NCBI GenBank assembly: GCA_021848825.1
Contig: JAJZTQ010000002.1
Coordinates: 131,129-195,128, forward strand
Reading direction: 5' to 3'
Source: Pseudomonadota bacterium
GTDB lineage: Bacteria; Pseudomonadota; Gammaproteobacteria; Burkholderiales; JABEVD01
DNA length: 64,000 nucleotides
In this document: one piece after another, positions 10,207 through 21,873 of the stretch
How the letters are laid out: each line of letters starts with the position of its first letter
Numbering within the stretch: position 1 is the stretch's first letter
The notes under the pieces: generated by a model
Told to the model about the DNA's origin: nothing
Seen by the model: the letters and a program-made list of their open reading frames with translations, nothing else
Databases searched by the model: none
Program-made: the position numbers and the translations under genes

Positions 10207-12696
10207 ATGTCTAAAGCTCAGGCGCATCAAGCGCAGCGCATCCTTTCCGAACAGATAGCGATACTGTTTTCCCGCGCTCAGGTGGTCTATCTCGTCAACA
10301 TCCTGGTTTCGGTTGCAACTGTTGCTGTGCTCTGGAATGTCGCGCCGAAGACCGCTCTGCTTTCCTGGTGCTCGATCGTCGTGATCTTCACGCTTGCAAG
10401 GTTTCATTACCTGCGGGTTTACCGGGCGAACGGACGTGAAAGGATCGAGTTCTGGCGCCGGCTCGCGATCGCCTTTTCCGCATTTTCAGGCTTGTTGTGG
10501 GGAGGGCTGGGCATGGTTTTCTTCCCCGAGAATCAGCCGGTTTACCAGGCCTACTTGCTGCTCGTGGTGAGCGGCATGCTGGCAGGAGCGGTTTCGTCCT
10601 GGTCCGTCTACATGCCCGCCTTCAGGGCTTTCTTCGTCCCTGCAAGCCTTTTCATGCTGCTACGGCTTTTCATCGCCATGCTGGAAGGGGGAAACAGGAC
10701 CCTGTTCGCGCTGGCGATATTGTTCGCAGGCTTTTCAGCTGCGCTTTATTCATTTGCGAAGAATGCGAACAAGGTTCTCCATGATTCCCTCAATGCCCAG
10801 TTCGAGAAGCTTGCGATTGCGAAAACGCTCGAGGAGAAAAGGCGCGAGGCGGAGTATTCGGAGGAGAGGCTGAAAAAGGCGCACCGCGCCCTCCAGGCGA
10901 TAAGCGAATGCAACGAGACCATGGTTCGAGCCAATCTCGAATCGGAATTGCTTCACGACTTCTGCAGCATCCTGGTGAAGCGGGGGGGATACCGGCTCGC
11001 CTGGGTGGGATATGCCAGGCAGGACGGCATGAAGGACATATCGCCGATTGCAAGGGCTGGTTTCGACGAAGGCTATCTCGAATCGCAGCGTTTTTCATGG
11101 GACGAGGGTCAATGGGGCGGCGGTCCGGAAGGCTTGGCCATCAGAGCGGGAAGCCCGGTGGCGCTCAACAATCTGCAGTTCGATCCGAGATTCAAGCCGT
11201 GGCGCAAGGAGGCCTTGAAAAGAGGGTATGCCTCGATGATTTCGCTTCCGCTCAGGATGGGCGGCGCAGTAAGCGGCGTATTGAGCGTCTACGCTTCGGA
11301 ACAGAACGCCTTCGACGCTGCCGAGATGGAGCTGCTCCTCCAGCTGTCGGAAGACCTCGCTTACGGCATTAAGAGCCTCAGGACCAGAGCGGAAATCGCG
11401 AAGCAGGCCTGGCACGATTCCCTGACAGGGCTGCCGAACCGCTCGCTGCTCGGGGACAGGATGCGCCAGGCAATGGCTCACGCGAAGCGAACTGAACGCA
11501 TTCTCGCCGTTCTTTTCCTGGACCTGGACGGATTCAAGCAGATCAACGACCAGTACGGGCACGCATCGGGCGACGAGCTGATCAGGGAGATTGCGGCGCG
11601 CCTCGTCAACTCGGTGAGGGCGGAGGATACCGTGGCGAGGCTGGGCGGCGACGAATTCGTCATCCTGCTCGATATCGGCTCCCAGGAAGAAATGGAGCAG
11701 TGCATCGACCGGATCATGATGGAAGTCAAGAACCCCGTTGCCATGGACGGGCGAGCCGTTTCGGTTTCCGCGAGCATCGGGATCACGCTTTTCCCCCAGA
11801 ACGAAGCGGATGCCGATGCGCTTCTTCGCCACGCCGACATGGCGATGTATCAGTCGAAGCAGGCAGGGCGCGACTGTTACCGAATTTTCGATGTCAACAT
11901 GGACCAGTCGGCAAGGCTCAATTTCCAGATGAGGGAGCGCATCGCCCAGGCGATAGAGGCGCGCGGATTCCGCCTTCATTACCAGCCCAAGGTGAATCTG
12001 AGAACAGGACAAATGTTCGGGGTCGAGGCGCTGATCAGATGGGATCATCCGGAAAAAGGACTGCTTCCCCCGCTCGATTTTCTTCCTTTCGCGGAAAATT
12101 CCGAACTCATCATCAGGCTCGGAGACTGGGTGCTCGACGAGGCATTGCGCCAGCTCTCCGCCTGGAAGAAGGAGGGCATCGATATCGGCGTCAGCGTGAA
12201 CGTCGCATCGGAGCAGTTGCACGAGCCGAATTTCTGCAGGAAGCTCAGGGAAGCGATATCGAGATACGGCAATCTCCATCCTTCCTGCCTTGAACTCGAG
12301 ATCCTCGAAAGCACGGCGCTTCAGGACATACAGCTCGTCAAGAAGGTGCTGAATGACTGCAAGGCGCTCGGCGTCATGCTTTCGCTGGACGATTTCGGAA
12401 CAGGCTACTCCTCCCTCGCCTATCTGAGGCATCTTCCCGTCGACACGCTCAAGATAGACCAGAGCTTCGTCAGGGACATGATCGACGATCGGGAGGATCT
12501 CGCAACGATAGAAGGCGTGATCAGCCTCGCCCGGATATTCAAGCGCGACCTGATTGCAGAAGGCGTGGAGACCAAGGAGCACGGCAGCCTGCTGCTGCAA
12601 ATGGGATGCGAAAGGGGCCAGGGGTACGGGATAGCGAGGCCGATGCCGGCTGAAGAGATTCCTGGCTGGATGGAATCCCGTCAGCCCTCCGGATAG
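10207..12696 (+). CDS. Membrane GAF-GGDEF-EAL protein (cyclic di-GMP turnover)
   Basis: 829 residues. Roughly the first 190 contain about six hydrophobic segments, a membrane sensory module I cannot name. A short coiled coil leads to a GAF-like domain (about 230-390). The GGDEF domain (about 395-560) has intact GGDEF at 480-484 and an inhibitory RxxD site (RAED) five residues upstream of RLGGDEF's GG. The EAL domain (about 575-820) has EAL at 607-609 plus DDFGTGYSSL and KIDQSF. Both cyclase and phosphodiesterase residues look intact; the net activity cannot be told from sequence. It is divergent from xfp and stops just before the tRNA-Tyr promoter. Confidence 0.93.
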   Translation: MSKAQAHQAQRILSEQIAILFSRAQVVYLVNILVSVATVAVLWNVAPKTALLSWCSIVVIFTLARFHYLRVYRANGRERIEFWRRLAIAFSAFSGLLWGGLGMVFFPENQPVYQAYLLLVVSGMLAGAVSSWSVYMPAFRAFFVPASLFMLLRLFIAMLEGGNRTLFALAILFAGFSAALYSFAKNANKVLHDSLNAQFEKLAIAKTLEEKRREAEYSEERLKKAHRALQAISECNETMVRANLESELLHDFCSILVKRGGYRLAWVGYARQDGMKDISPIARAGFDEGYLESQRFSWDEGQWGGGPEGLAIRAGSPVALNNLQFDPRFKPWRKEALKRGYASMISLPLRMGGAVSGVLSVYASEQNAFDAAEMELLLQLSEDLAYGIKSLRTRAEIAKQAWHDSLTGLPNRSLLGDRMRQAMAHAKRTERILAVLFLDLDGFKQINDQYGHASGDELIREIAARLVNSVRAEDTVARLGGDEFVILLDIGSQEEMEQCIDRIMMEVKNPVAMDGRAVSVSASIGITLFPQNEADADALLRHADMAMYQSKQAGRDCYRIFDVNMDQSARLNFQMRERIAQAIEARGFRLHYQPKVNLRTGQMFGVEALIRWDHPEKGLLPPLDFLPFAENSELIIRLGDWVLDEALRQLSAWKKEGIDIGVSVNVASEQLHEPNFCRKLREAISRYGNLHPSCLELEILESTALQDIQLVKKVLNDCKALGVMLSLDDFGTGYSSLAYLRHLPVDTLKIDQSFVRDMIDDREDLATIEGVISLARIFKRDLIAEGVETKEHGSLLLQMGCERGQGYGIARPMPAEEIPGWMESRQPSG

Positions 12697-12699
12697 GTT

Positions 12700-12728
12700 T
12701 TGACAATTTCCTTTTCAGTCTTTAGAAT
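12700..12728 (+). promoter_or_regulatory. Strong promoter of the tRNA-tufB operon
   Basis: Consensus -35 TTGACA (12700-12705), 17-base spacer, -10 TAGAAT (12723-12728). It begins four bases after the stop of the GGDEF-EAL gene. Transcription would start near 12735, nine bases before tRNA-Tyr. Confidence 0.85.
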
Positions 12729-12743
12729 AGGCGGTTTCGCTCA

Positions 12744-12828
<85 letters not shown>

Positions 12829-12863
12829 GATTTGATTTGGCCGGTAATTCGGCTTTGGGATTT

Positions 12864-12937
12864 GCGGGTGTAGCTCAATGGTAGAGCAGAAGCCTTCCAA
12901 GCTTACGACGAGGGTTCGATTCCCTTCACCCGCTCCA
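12864..12937 (+). tRNA. glyT: tRNA-Gly (anticodon TCC)
   Basis: 74 bases. Acceptor GCGGGTG pairs with CACCCGC, followed by T and encoded CCA. The anticodon loop CTTCCAA presents TCC, reading GGA and GGG. Second tRNA of the tufB operon, 35 bases after tRNA-Tyr. Confidence 0.96.
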
Positions 12938-12948
12938 GTTAAGGGTTT

Positions 12949-13023
<75 letters not shown>

Positions 13024-13062
13024 GGGTTTTTGATATTAACTTGATGTCAAGAGGAAATCGAC

Positions 13063-14253
<1,191 letters not shown>

Positions 14254-14266
14254 GATTTGAAGAATT

Positions 14267-14342
14267 AGGCCAGTAGCTCAATTGGCAGAGCGTCGGTCTC
14301 CAAAACCGAAGGTTGGGGGTTCGAAGCCCTCCTGGCCTGCCA
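14267..14342 (+). tRNA. trpT: tRNA-Trp (anticodon CCA)
   Basis: 76 bases. Acceptor AGGCCAG pairs with CTGGCCT, discriminator G, encoded CCA. Anticodon arm TCGGTCTCCAAAACCGA presents CCA. It sits between tufB and secE, a common bacterial arrangement, 13 bases after the tufB stop. Confidence 0.96.
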
Positions 14343-14379
14343 GAACACAGACGGCTTTCTGAGCCGTGGTACAGGGAAT

Positions 14380-14727
14380 ATGGCGGATAAGATTAAACTC
14401 GCGCTGGCAGTACTTCTCGTCGTGGCCGGCATCGCGGGATTCTACCTTTTGCAGAACAGCGCAATGGTGCTCCGCGTGGTTTCGGTTCTCGCAGGACTCG
14501 CTTTCGCTGCTGCAGTCGCATGGCTTTCCGAGCCGGGGAAGCGCTTCGTGCAGTTCGGGCGTGAATCGATGAGCGAGGCCCAGAAGGTGGTCTGGCCGAC
14601 GCGCAAGGAGACCCTTCAGACGACAGGCGTCGTGGTCGCCTTCGTCGTGGTGATGGCGATCTTCCTTTGGGTTGTCGACGCGACATTGATGTCTGCCGTA
14701 AAGTTATTGATAGGCCAGGGGGATTGA
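14380..14727 (+). CDS. secE: Preprotein translocase subunit SecE
   Basis: 115 residues, the three-helix proteobacterial form. Two N-terminal membrane segments (about 5-25 and 28-50) precede the amphipathic SecE core ([18 protein letters not shown]) and the final membrane helix (about 88-110). It clamps SecY in the SecYEG channel. Its stop overlaps the nusG start by one base, the classical secE-nusG pair. Confidence 0.97.
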   Translation: MADKIKLALAVLLVVAGIAGFYLLQNSAMVLRVVSVLAGLAFAAAVAWLSEPGKRFVQFGRESMSEAQKVVWPTRKETLQTTGVVVAFVVVMAIFLWVVDATLMSAVKLLIGQGD

Positions 14728-15260
14728 TGGCGAAGCGCTGGTATGTTGTCCATGCCTATTCGGGTTTCGAGAAGAGCGTGATGCGTGCGCTCCAGGAGCG
14801 GATCGAGCGTGCCGGGATGGGCGACAAGTTCGGCAGGATACTGGTTCCTGTCGAGGAAGTCGTCGAGATGAAGGGCGGGCACAAGAACATCAGCGAGCGC
14901 AAGTTCTTCCCGGGATATGTGCTTGTCGAGATGGAAATGACCGACGAGACATGGCACCTCGTCAAGAATACCAACAAGGTGACGGGATTCGTCGGCGGCA
15001 GCGCCATGAAGCCTACCCCGATCAGCGAGAAGGAAGTCGAGAACATCCTGAAGCAGATCCAGGAAGGCGTGGAAAAGCCTCGTCCGAAGGTGCTCTTCGA
15101 GGTGGGGGAATCGGTCAGGGTCAAGGAAGGTCCTTTCACGGATTTCCATGGCGTCGTCGAGGACGTCAATTACGACAAGAGCAAGCTCAGGGTTTCGGTG
15201 ACGATCTTCGGTCGCGCCACCCCGGTCGAATTGGGATTCGGTCAGGTCGAAAAGACCTGA
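14727..15260 (+). CDS. nusG: Transcription termination/antitermination factor NusG
   Basis: 177 residues. The N-terminal NGN domain ([18 protein letters not shown]..., with [12 protein letters not shown]) binds the RNA polymerase clamp. The C-terminal KOW domain ([33 protein letters not shown]) binds Rho or S10. ATG 14727 overlaps the secE stop and matches the family N-terminus; upstream in-frame starts lie inside secE. Confidence 0.98.
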   Translation: MAKRWYVVHAYSGFEKSVMRALQERIERAGMGDKFGRILVPVEEVVEMKGGHKNISERKFFPGYVLVEMEMTDETWHLVKNTNKVTGFVGGSAMKPTPISEKEVENILKQIQEGVEKPRPKVLFEVGESVRVKEGPFTDFHGVVEDVNYDKSKLRVSVTIFGRATPVELGFGQVEKT

Positions 15261-15312
15261 TTTTTCAGGGGAGCCTGAAAAGGCGTTTGTACCCATTTTA
15301 TAGGAGCTTCAA

Positions 15313-15747
15313 ATGGCAAAGAAAGTCGTAGGCTATGTCAAGCTGCAGGTGCCAGCTGGAAAAGCCAATCCAAGCCCGCCCATCGGGCCTGCGCTCGGGC
15401 AGCGCGGTCTCAACATCATGGAATTCTGCAAGGCCTTCAATGCAGCGACCCAGGGCATGGAAGTGGGGCTGCCCATTCCTGTCGTGATCACCGCCTATGC
15501 GGACAAGAGCTTCACCTTCGTGATGAAGACGCCGCCTGCGACGATCCTCATCAAGAAGGCTGCAGGAATCAAGTCGGGAAGCGCCAAGCCGCACACCGAC
15601 AAGGTCGGCAAGCTGACGCGCGCCCAGGCTGAAGAAATCGCCAAGACAAAGATGCCCGATCTCACTGCGGCCGACATGGATGCGGCAGTCAGGACGATCG
15701 CGGGTTCGGCCCGAAGCATGGGCATAGACGTTGAAGGAGTGGTTTGA
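15313..15747 (+). CDS. rplK: 50S ribosomal protein L11
   Basis: 144 residues (E. coli 142). It binds 23S rRNA at the GTPase-associated centre. The N-terminal proline-rich block [28 protein letters not shown] is intact. The upstream gap of 52 bases includes an 8-bp hairpin (TTTTCAGG/CCTGAAAA near 15262-15281). In E. coli the L11 leader is where L1 represses this operon; I cannot confirm the L1 site here. rplA follows one base after the stop. Confidence 0.98.
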   Translation: MAKKVVGYVKLQVPAGKANPSPPIGPALGQRGLNIMEFCKAFNAATQGMEVGLPIPVVITAYADKSFTFVMKTPPATILIKKAAGIKSGSAKPHTDKVGKLTRAQAEEIAKTKMPDLTAADMDAAVRTIAGSARSMGIDVEGVV

Positions 15748-15748
15748 C

Positions 15749-16447
15749 ATGGCGCAGCTTTCCAAACGCGTTAAGGCGGCACGCGGCAGGGTAGACCGCA
15801 CGAAAACCTACACTCTCGAGGAAGCGCTGAAGCTTGCCAAGGAGAATGCAACGGCGAAATTCGATGAATCGATCGACATCGCAGTGAACCTCGGGGTCGA
15901 TGCAAGGAAGTCGGACCAGCTTGTCAGGGGTTCCGTCGTTCTCCCGAGGGGAACGGGCAAGACCGTCAGGGTCGCCGTTTTCGCGCAGGGCGACAAGGCC
16001 AAGGATGCGCAGGCCGCCGGTGCGGACATCGTCGGATTCGAGGACCTCGCGGAATCGATCAAGGCCGGCAACATCGACTTCGATGTCGCGATCGCGAGCC
16101 CGGATGCGATGAGGATAGTGGGTCAACTCGGCCAGATCCTGGGGCCCAGGGGACTCATGCCCAACCCCAAGGTCGGGACGGTGACGCCCGATGTCGCTTC
16201 CGCGGTGAAGAATGCGAAGGCGGGTCAGGTCCAGTACAGGACGGACAAGGGCGGCATCGTGCAGTGCACGATAGGGCGCGCTTCTTTCGAGGTGGATGCG
16301 CTGACGGAAAACCTCCGCGCACTGATCGATGCGCTCAACAAGGCCAAGCCCGCCGCAGCCAAGGGCGTTTATTTGAGGAAGATTTCCGTTTCCAGCACGA
16401 TGGGTGCGGGAATCAGGATAGATCAATCGAGCATTGCAGCTCAGTAA
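15749..16447 (+). CDS. rplA: 50S ribosomal protein L1
   Basis: 232 residues, the usual length. It forms the L1 stalk that helps release deacylated tRNA and, in well-studied bacteria, represses its own operon. The [21 protein letters not shown] and [29 protein letters not shown] blocks are typical. ATG 15749 lies one base after the rplK stop; an in-frame start at 15731 inside rplK is less likely. Confidence 0.98.
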   Translation: MAQLSKRVKAARGRVDRTKTYTLEEALKLAKENATAKFDESIDIAVNLGVDARKSDQLVRGSVVLPRGTGKTVRVAVFAQGDKAKDAQAAGADIVGFEDLAESIKAGNIDFDVAIASPDAMRIVGQLGQILGPRGLMPNPKVGTVTPDVASAVKNAKAGQVQYRTDKGGIVQCTIGRASFEVDALTENLRALIDALNKAKPAAAKGVYLRKISVSSTMGAGIRIDQSSIAAQ

Positions 16448-16457
16448 AGACTTTGGG

Positions 16458-16487
16458 CTCCCCGTCCACTCTCGAGTGGACGGGGAG
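16458..16487 (+). terminator. 13-bp hairpin between rplA and rplJ
   Basis: Perfect 13-bp stem CTCCCCGTCCACT/AGTGGACGGGGAG with a CTCG loop. The tail ATTGTC is not a T-run, so it may be a weak terminator, a processing site or an mRNA stabiliser at the L11/L10 boundary. Confidence 0.55.
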
Positions 16488-16499
16488 ATTGTCAAAGAC

Positions 16500-16620
16500 C
16501 GCAGGAGTCTCAGGACTTAATATTGGCAGCATCCTGCGCAGATGGTGGTCCCAAACAGGCTTGTCTCCTGATTTGAGGTCGCTGTAGTGGGGCGTAAGCC
16601 CCGAATGCAACAGAAGGAGG
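16500..16620 (+). ncRNA. Candidate L10 leader (autoregulatory region of rplJL)
   Basis: A gene-free 179-base interval precedes rplJ. Its second part holds short helices, including TGGGGC/GCCCC near 16593-16609, just before the AAGGAGG site. In E. coli and many bacteria L10(L12)4 binds such a leader to repress translation. The assignment rests on position and foldability; a match to the L10-leader covariance model would decide it. Confidence 0.5.
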
Positions 16621-16626
16621 TTGACC

Positions 16627-17151
16627 TTGGGTCTCAACATTGAAGAGAAGAAGGCGGTAGTTGCCGAGGTGAGCGGCCATGTGGCCAATGCCAAGGCGAT
16701 CGTCGTCGCCGAGTATCGTGGCCTCGAAGTCGGTGAAATGACCGAACTGCGTGCGAAAGCGCGCAATGCGGGCATTTATTTCCGGGTTCTGAAGAACACG
16801 CTGGTTCGCCGCGCTGTTGCCGACACACCCTATGCTGTGCTTTCCGAGCATATGGTGGGTCCGCTGGCCTATGGCATAGGGAGTGATCCCGTCGCCGTAG
16901 CCAAGGTGCTGAACGATTTCGCCAAGGCGAACGATAGGTTCGTCGTCAAGGCTGGCGCGATGGGTGGCAAAGTGATGACATCGAAGGATGTCGCTGCGCT
17001 TGCCAACATGCCCAGCCGTGAGGAACTTCTGGCGAAATTGCTTGGAACGATGCAGGCGCCCGTCGCGAAATTCGTCCAGACACTCAACGAAGTGCCTGCG
17101 AAATTCGTGCGCGGACTGGCTGCCGTTCGTGACCAGAAAGAGGCTGCTTGA
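16627..17151 (+). CDS. rplJ: 50S ribosomal protein L10
   Basis: 174 residues. It anchors L7/L12 dimers on the ribosomal stalk. [32 protein letters not shown] is typical. No ATG is available; TTG 16627 is chosen because AAGGAGG (16614-16620) sits six bases before it, while the TTG at 16621 would touch the site. The rare start may limit initiation in a gene thought to be autoregulated. Confidence 0.96.
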   Translation: MGLNIEEKKAVVAEVSGHVANAKAIVVAEYRGLEVGEMTELRAKARNAGIYFRVLKNTLVRRAVADTPYAVLSEHMVGPLAYGIGSDPVAVAKVLNDFAKANDRFVVKAGAMGGKVMTSKDVAALANMPSREELLAKLLGTMQAPVAKFVQTLNEVPAKFVRGLAAVRDQKEAA

Positions 17152-17191
17152 TTTAACCGGGATTTTCCCGACCACATTTTAGGAGATTATT

Positions 17192-17578
17192 ATGGCAATT
17201 GCCAAAGCTGACATTCTCGATGCAATCGCAAACATGACCGTTCTCGAACTTTCCGAGCTCATCAAGGAAATGGAAGAGAAATTCGGCGTTTCCGCCGCTG
17301 CCACTGCAGTCGCAGTCGCGGCGCCTGCCGCTGGCGGCGGCGCTGCAGCCGCTCCTGCGGAAGAGCAGACGGAGTTCACCGTTATCCTGAAGGCCGCGGG
17401 TGAGAACAAGGTCAACACCATCAAGGTTGTCCGCACCATCACCGGGCTGGGCCTGAAGGAAGCCAAGGATCTCGTCGACGGCGCACCCAAGCCCGTCAAG
17501 GAAGGCGTTTCCAAGGCGGATGCCGATGCCATCGCAAAGCAGCTGACCGAAGCCGGCGCGACTTGCGAAATCAAGTAA
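17192..17578 (+). CDS. rplL: 50S ribosomal protein L7/L12
   Basis: 128 residues. An N-terminal dimerisation domain, an alanine-rich hinge ([15 protein letters not shown]) and a C-terminal factor-binding domain ([31 protein letters not shown]) recruit elongation-factor GTPases. AGGAG precedes ATG 17192. It is 40 bases after rplJ and followed by a hairpin before rpoB. Confidence 0.98.
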   Translation: MAIAKADILDAIANMTVLELSELIKEMEEKFGVSAAATAVAVAAPAAGGGAAAAPAEEQTEFTVILKAAGENKVNTIKVVRTITGLGLKEAKDLVDGAPKPVKEGVSKADADAIAKQLTEAGATCEIK

Positions 17579-17591
17579 TTGCAGCAACAGG

Positions 17592-17621
17592 AAAAGGCTG
17601 GCGGTTTTCCGTCAGCCTTTT
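17592..17621 (+). terminator. rplL-rpoB intergenic hairpin (attenuator)
   Basis: 13-bp stem AAAAGGCTGGCGG/CCGTCAGCCTTTT with one G-U pair and a TTTT loop, 13 bases after rplL. There is no long T-run beyond the stem (GCTGCTTC). E. coli has an attenuator at this position that lowers rpoBC relative to rplJL, which this could match. Confidence 0.6.
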
Positions 17622-17750
17622 GCTGCTTCTGGAAGGAAGCCAGCAGTCAGAAGATGAAACCAATGAAACGGAGGACTTGTCTTAGACTATGATTGTTCTA
17701 TCGTCTTCTCACTCCTGTCTTTTATCCCTTTCCCCTGTCGTGGAGATGTC

Positions 17751-20700
17751 ATGACCTATTCTTTTACCGAGAAAAAACGCATCCGCAAGAGCTTTGCCAA
17801 AAGGGCGAGCGTATTGCAGATTCCATCCCTGCTCGCGATGCAGCTGGATTCCTATTACGGTTTTCTTCAGGAAGAGGTCCCGCCTCACGAAAGAAAGAAC
17901 GAGGGGCTGCAGGCTGCCTTCACTTCCATTTTCCCCATCGTCAGCCATTCAGGCAATGCCAAGCTCGATTTCGTCAGCTATTATCTCGGCACGCCGCCTT
18001 TCGACGTCAAGGAATGCCAGCAGCGCGGTCTGACTTTCGCGGCGCCTTTGCGTGCGCGCGTCAGGCTCACCATCATGGACAGGGAGGCTTCCAAGCCGAC
18101 CGTCAAGGAAGTCAAGGAGCAGGAAGTCTACATGGGCGAGATCCCGCTCATGACCACGACCGGATCCTTCGTCATCAACGGCACGGAGCGGGTCATCGTT
18201 TCCCAGCTTCACCGCTCGCCCGGCGTTTTCTTCGAGCATGACAGGGGCAAGACCCATTCTTCAGGCAAGCTGCTCTTCTCCGCGCGCATCATTCCGTATC
18301 GCGGATCGTGGCTTGATTTCGAGTTCGATCCCAAGGATTACCTCTATTTCCGCGTGGACAGGAGGAGGAAGATGCCTGTCACTACGCTGCTGAAGGCGAT
18401 AGGCTACACGCCCGAGCAGATTCTGGCCGAATTCTTCGTCAACGATACCTTCCATCTGGACAAGAGCCACGCCGAATTCGAACTGGTGCCTGACCGATTG
18501 CGTGGCGAGATCGCGCGCTTCGACATCGTCACGGCAGGCGGAAAGACCATCGTCGCGAAGGACAAGCGCATCACGGTCAAGCATATCAGGGAAATGCAGG
18601 AAACCGGCCTTTCCAAGCTTGCGGTTCCCGACGAATTCGTGATCGGGCGGGTGATCGCAACCAATGTGGTTGACAAGGAGAGCGGCGAAATCGTGGCTTT
18701 TGCCAACGACGAAATCACCGAAGAATTGTTGGGCAAGCTGAGGGAAGCGAAGGTCGGTTCGATCAAGACCCTCTACACCAACGATCTCGACCAGGGCGCC
18801 TACATTTCGCAGACGCTGAGGGTGGACGACACTGAAGACCAGAATGCCGCCCAGGTTGCGATCTACCGCATGATGCGTCCCGGCGAGCCGCCGACCGAGG
18901 AGGCCGTTCTGGCGCTCTTCGACGGTCTTTTCTACAGCGAGGAACGCTACGATCTGTCGGCCGTGGGAAGGATGAAGTTCAACAGGAGGATGGGCAGGAC
19001 CGAGCTCACCGGGCCCGGCACGCTTTCGAACGACGACATCGTTGCCGTCATCAAGGTTCTGGTTGAACTCAGGAACGGAAGAGGCGAAATCGACGACATC
19101 GATCACCTCGGGAACAGGCGCGTCAGGTCGGTTGGAGAGCTCGCCGAGAACCAGTTCAGGTCGGGGCTTGTCAGGGTCGAGCGCGCGGTGAAGGAGCGGC
19201 TTTCGCAGGCCGAATCCGAGAACCTGATGCCGCACGATCTGATCAATGCCAAACCCGTATCGGCTGCGATCAAGGAATTCTTCGGCTCATCCCAGCTTTC
19301 CCAGTTCATGGACCAGACCAATCCGTTGTCCGAAATCACCCACAAGCGCAGGGTATCGGCGCTGGGTCCGGGCGGATTGACCAGGGAGCGCGCCGGATTT
19401 GAGGTGCGGGACGTCCATCCCACCCATTACGGGCGGGTCTGTCCTATCGAGACGCCTGAAGGCCCGAACATCGGCCTCATCAATTCGCTCGCCCTTTATG
19501 CCAGGACGAACGAATACGGCTTCCTCGAAACCCCTTACAGGAAGGTCGAGAACGGCCGGGTCACCGACAAGATCGAATATCTTTCGGCGATCGAGGAAGG
19601 CCAGTACATGATCGCCCAGGCGAACACGGAACTGGACAGCGAAGGAAGATTCGTCAACGACATCGTTTCCGCGAGATACAAGAACGAATTCACGCTCTCC
19701 TCTCCGGAAAGAATCGAAGCCATGGACGTGGCCCCCGCGCAGATCGTCTCGGTCGCGGCGTCCCTGATTCCTTTCCTGGAGCATGACGATGCGAACCGCG
19801 CATTGATGGGTTCCAACATGCAGCGCCAGGCCGTTCCCTGCCTGAGAGCCGAGAAACCGCTGGTCGGAACGGGAATCGAGCGCACGGTCGCCGTCGACTC
19901 CGGAACGGCCGTCCAGGCCTTGAGGGGCGGTATCGTCGACTACATCGATTCGGGCAGGATCGTGGTCAGGGTTCATGACGCCGAGACGAAGGCCGGCGAA
20001 GTGGGTGTGGATATCTACAACCTCATCAAGTACACCCGCTCCAATCAGAACACCAACATCAACCAGAGGCCGCTGGTGAAGCGCGGAGATGTCATCGCCA
20101 GGGGCGACGTGATCGCCGACGGCGCGTCCACCGACATGGGCGAACTCGCGCTTGGACAGAACCTGCTTGTCGCCTTCATGCCCTGGAACGGCTACAACTA
20201 CGAGGATTCGATCCTGATTTCGGAGCGGATCGTGGCTGAGGACAGGTTCACCTCCATCCACATCGAGGAGCTCTCGGTCGTCGCGCGCGACACCAAGCTC
20301 GGGCCGGAAGAGATCACCAGGGATATTTCCAACCTCTCCGAGACCATGCTCGGCAGGCTGGACGATTCGGGGATCGTCTATATTGGGGCGGAAGTCGATG
20401 TGGGCGATGTGCTGGTCGGCAAGGTGACGCCCAAGGGCGAAACCCAGCTGACGCCGGAGGAGAAGCTCCTTCGCGCGATCTTCGGCGAGAAGGCGTCCGA
20501 CGTGAAGGACACCTCGCTCCGGGTGCCTGCGGGTATGTCGGGCACCGTGATCGATGTCCAGGTCTTCACGAGAGACGGGATAGAGCGGGATGCAAGGGCT
20601 CAGCAGATCATCGACGACGAATTGAAGCGCTACAAGAAGGATCTTGCAGACCAGATGCGCATCGTCGAAGGAGATGCCTTCCAGCGTATCGAGCGCCTTA

Positions 20701-21824
20701 TCGTCGGCCAGGCCGTGAACGGTGGCCCCAAGAAGCTCGCCAAGGGCTCGACCGTGACGAAGGAATATCTCGATTCGATCGAGCATCATCACTGGTTCGA
20801 CATCAGACTTGCAGACGAGCATGCGAGCCGTCAGCTCGAGCAGATTCAGGAAGGGCTCGCGCAGAAGCGACTGGACTTCGATGCGGCTTATGAAGAGAAG
20901 AAGAAGAAGCTCACCAGCGGAGACGAGCTTCCCGCAGGCGTGCAGAAGATGGTGAAGGTCTACATCGCCGTGAAGAGAAGGCTGCAGCCTGGCGACAAGA
21001 TGGCGGGCCGCCACGGAAACAAGGGCGTGATCTCGAAGATCGTCCCTGTTGAAGACATGCCTTACAGCGCGGACGGCACTCCCATGGATGTGGTCTTGAA
21101 TCCGCTCGGCGTGCCTTCGCGCATGAACGTGGGACAGATCCTGGAGACCCATCTCGGCTGGGCGGCGAAGGGGCTCGGCAAGAAGATCGGCGACATGCTG
21201 GCGGCGCAGGCGAAGATCCATGAACTCAGGGATTTCCTGAACAAAATCTACAACAGCAGCGGAAAGCCGGAAGACATCGATTCGCTCTCCGACGCGGAGA
21301 TCATCGATCTGTGCAGCAATCTCAAGAAGGGCGTGCCTTTCGCGACCCCCGTTTTCGACGGCGCGACAGAGGAAGAAATCAAGACCATGCTCGAACTCGC
21401 GGGATTCCCGAAATCCGGCCAGATCCATCTTCACGACGGCAGGACGGGCGAGGCATTCGACAGGGCTGTCACGGTCGGCTACATGCATGTGCTGAAGCTG
21501 CACCATCTCGTCGACGACAAGATGCATGCGCGTTCGACAGGGCCTTACAGCCTGGTCACGCAGCAGCCTCTGGGCGGAAAGGCGCAGTTCGGCGGACAGC
21601 GCTTCGGGGAAATGGAGGTGTGGGCGCTCGAAGCCTACGGCGCTTCCTATACCTTGCAGGAAATGCTGACGGTCAAGTCGGACGACGTCAACGGCAGGAC
21701 GAAGGTCTACGAGAACATCGTCAAGGGCGAACACAAGATCGAAGCCGGCATGCCGGAATCGTTCAACGTGCTGGTGAAGGAAATCAGGTCGCTCGGTATC
21801 GACATGGAACTCGACCGCTATTGA
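17751..21824 (+). CDS. rpoB: DNA-directed RNA polymerase subunit beta
   Basis: 1357 residues (E. coli 1342). It forms half of the catalytic cleft and the rifampicin pocket. The rifampicin cluster ([20 protein letters not shown]..., from residue 512) carries wild-type Asp521, His531 and Ser536, equivalent to E. coli D516, H526 and S531, so the pocket looks sensitive. [15 protein letters not shown] and the C-terminal [24 protein letters not shown] are intact. It is separated from rplL by a 172-base gap with a hairpin and precedes rpoC by 49 bases. Confidence 0.99.
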   Translation: MTYSFTEKKRIRKSFAKRASVLQIPSLLAMQLDSYYGFLQEEVPPHERKNEGLQAAFTSIFPIVSHSGNAKLDFVSYYLGTPPFDVKECQQRGLTFAAPLRARVRLTIMDREASKPTVKEVKEQEVYMGEIPLMTTTGSFVINGTERVIVSQLHRSPGVFFEHDRGKTHSSGKLLFSARIIPYRGSWLDFEFDPKDYLYFRVDRRRKMPVTTLLKAIGYTPEQILAEFFVNDTFHLDKSHAEFELVPDRLRGEIARFDIVTAGGKTIVAKDKRITVKHIREMQETGLSKLAVPDEFVIGRVIATNVVDKESGEIVAFANDEITEELLGKLREAKVGSIKTLYTNDLDQGAYISQTLRVDDTEDQNAAQVAIYRMMRPGEPPTEEAVLALFDGLFYSEERYDLSAVGRMKFNRRMGRTELTGPGTLSNDDIVAVIKVLVELRNGRGEIDDIDHLGNRRVRSVGELAENQFRSGLVRVERAVKERLSQAESENLMPHDLINAKPVSAAIKEFFGSSQLSQFMDQTNPLSEITHKRRVSALGPGGLTRERAGFEVRDVHPTHYGRVCPIETPEGPNIGLINSLALYARTNEYGFLETPYRKVENGRVTDKIEYLSAIEEGQYMIAQANTELDSEGRFVNDIVSARYKNEFTLSSPERIEAMDVAPAQIVSVAASLIPFLEHDDANRALMGSNMQRQAVPCLRAEKPLVGTGIERTVAVDSGTAVQALRGGIVDYIDSGRIVVRVHDAETKAGEVGVDIYNLIKYTRSNQNTNINQRPLVKRGDVIARGDVIADGASTDMGELALGQNLLVAFMPWNGYNYEDSILISERIVAEDRFTSIHIEELSVVARDTKLGPEEITRDISNLSETMLGRLDDSGIVYIGAEVDVGDVLVGKVTPKGETQLTPEEKLLRAIFGEKASDVKDTSLRVPAGMSGTVIDVQVFTRDGIERDARAQQIIDDELKRYKKDLADQMRIVEGDAFQRIERLIVGQAVNGGPKKLAKGSTVTKEYLDSIEHHHWFDIRLADEHASRQLEQIQEGLAQKRLDFDAAYEEKKKKLTSGDELPAGVQKMVKVYIAVKRRLQPGDKMAGRHGNKGVISKIVPVEDMPYSADGTPMDVVLNPLGVPSRMNVGQILETHLGWAAKGLGKKIGDMLAAQAKIHELRDFLNKIYNSSGKPEDIDSLSDAEIIDLCSNLKKGVPFATPVFDGATEEEIKTMLELAGFPKSGQIHLHDGRTGEAFDRAVTVGYMHVLKLHHLVDDKMHARSTGPYSLVTQQPLGGKAQFGGQRFGEMEVWALEAYGASYTLQEMLTVKSDDVNGRTKVYENIVKGEHKIEAGMPESFNVLVKEIRSLGIDMELDRY

Positions 21825-21873
21825 TTGATATTGAAGTATTAGCTATGGCAGGAAGCCAAAACCGGAGGTTTTC

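Noticed and set aside
17665-17693. Possible rpoB promoter with TATGAT at 17688
   Set aside because: The -35 position reads GAAACG; no acceptable partner.
19287-21734. An 815-codon open frame antisense to rpoB
   Set aside because: Shadow of rpoB with no family features of its own.
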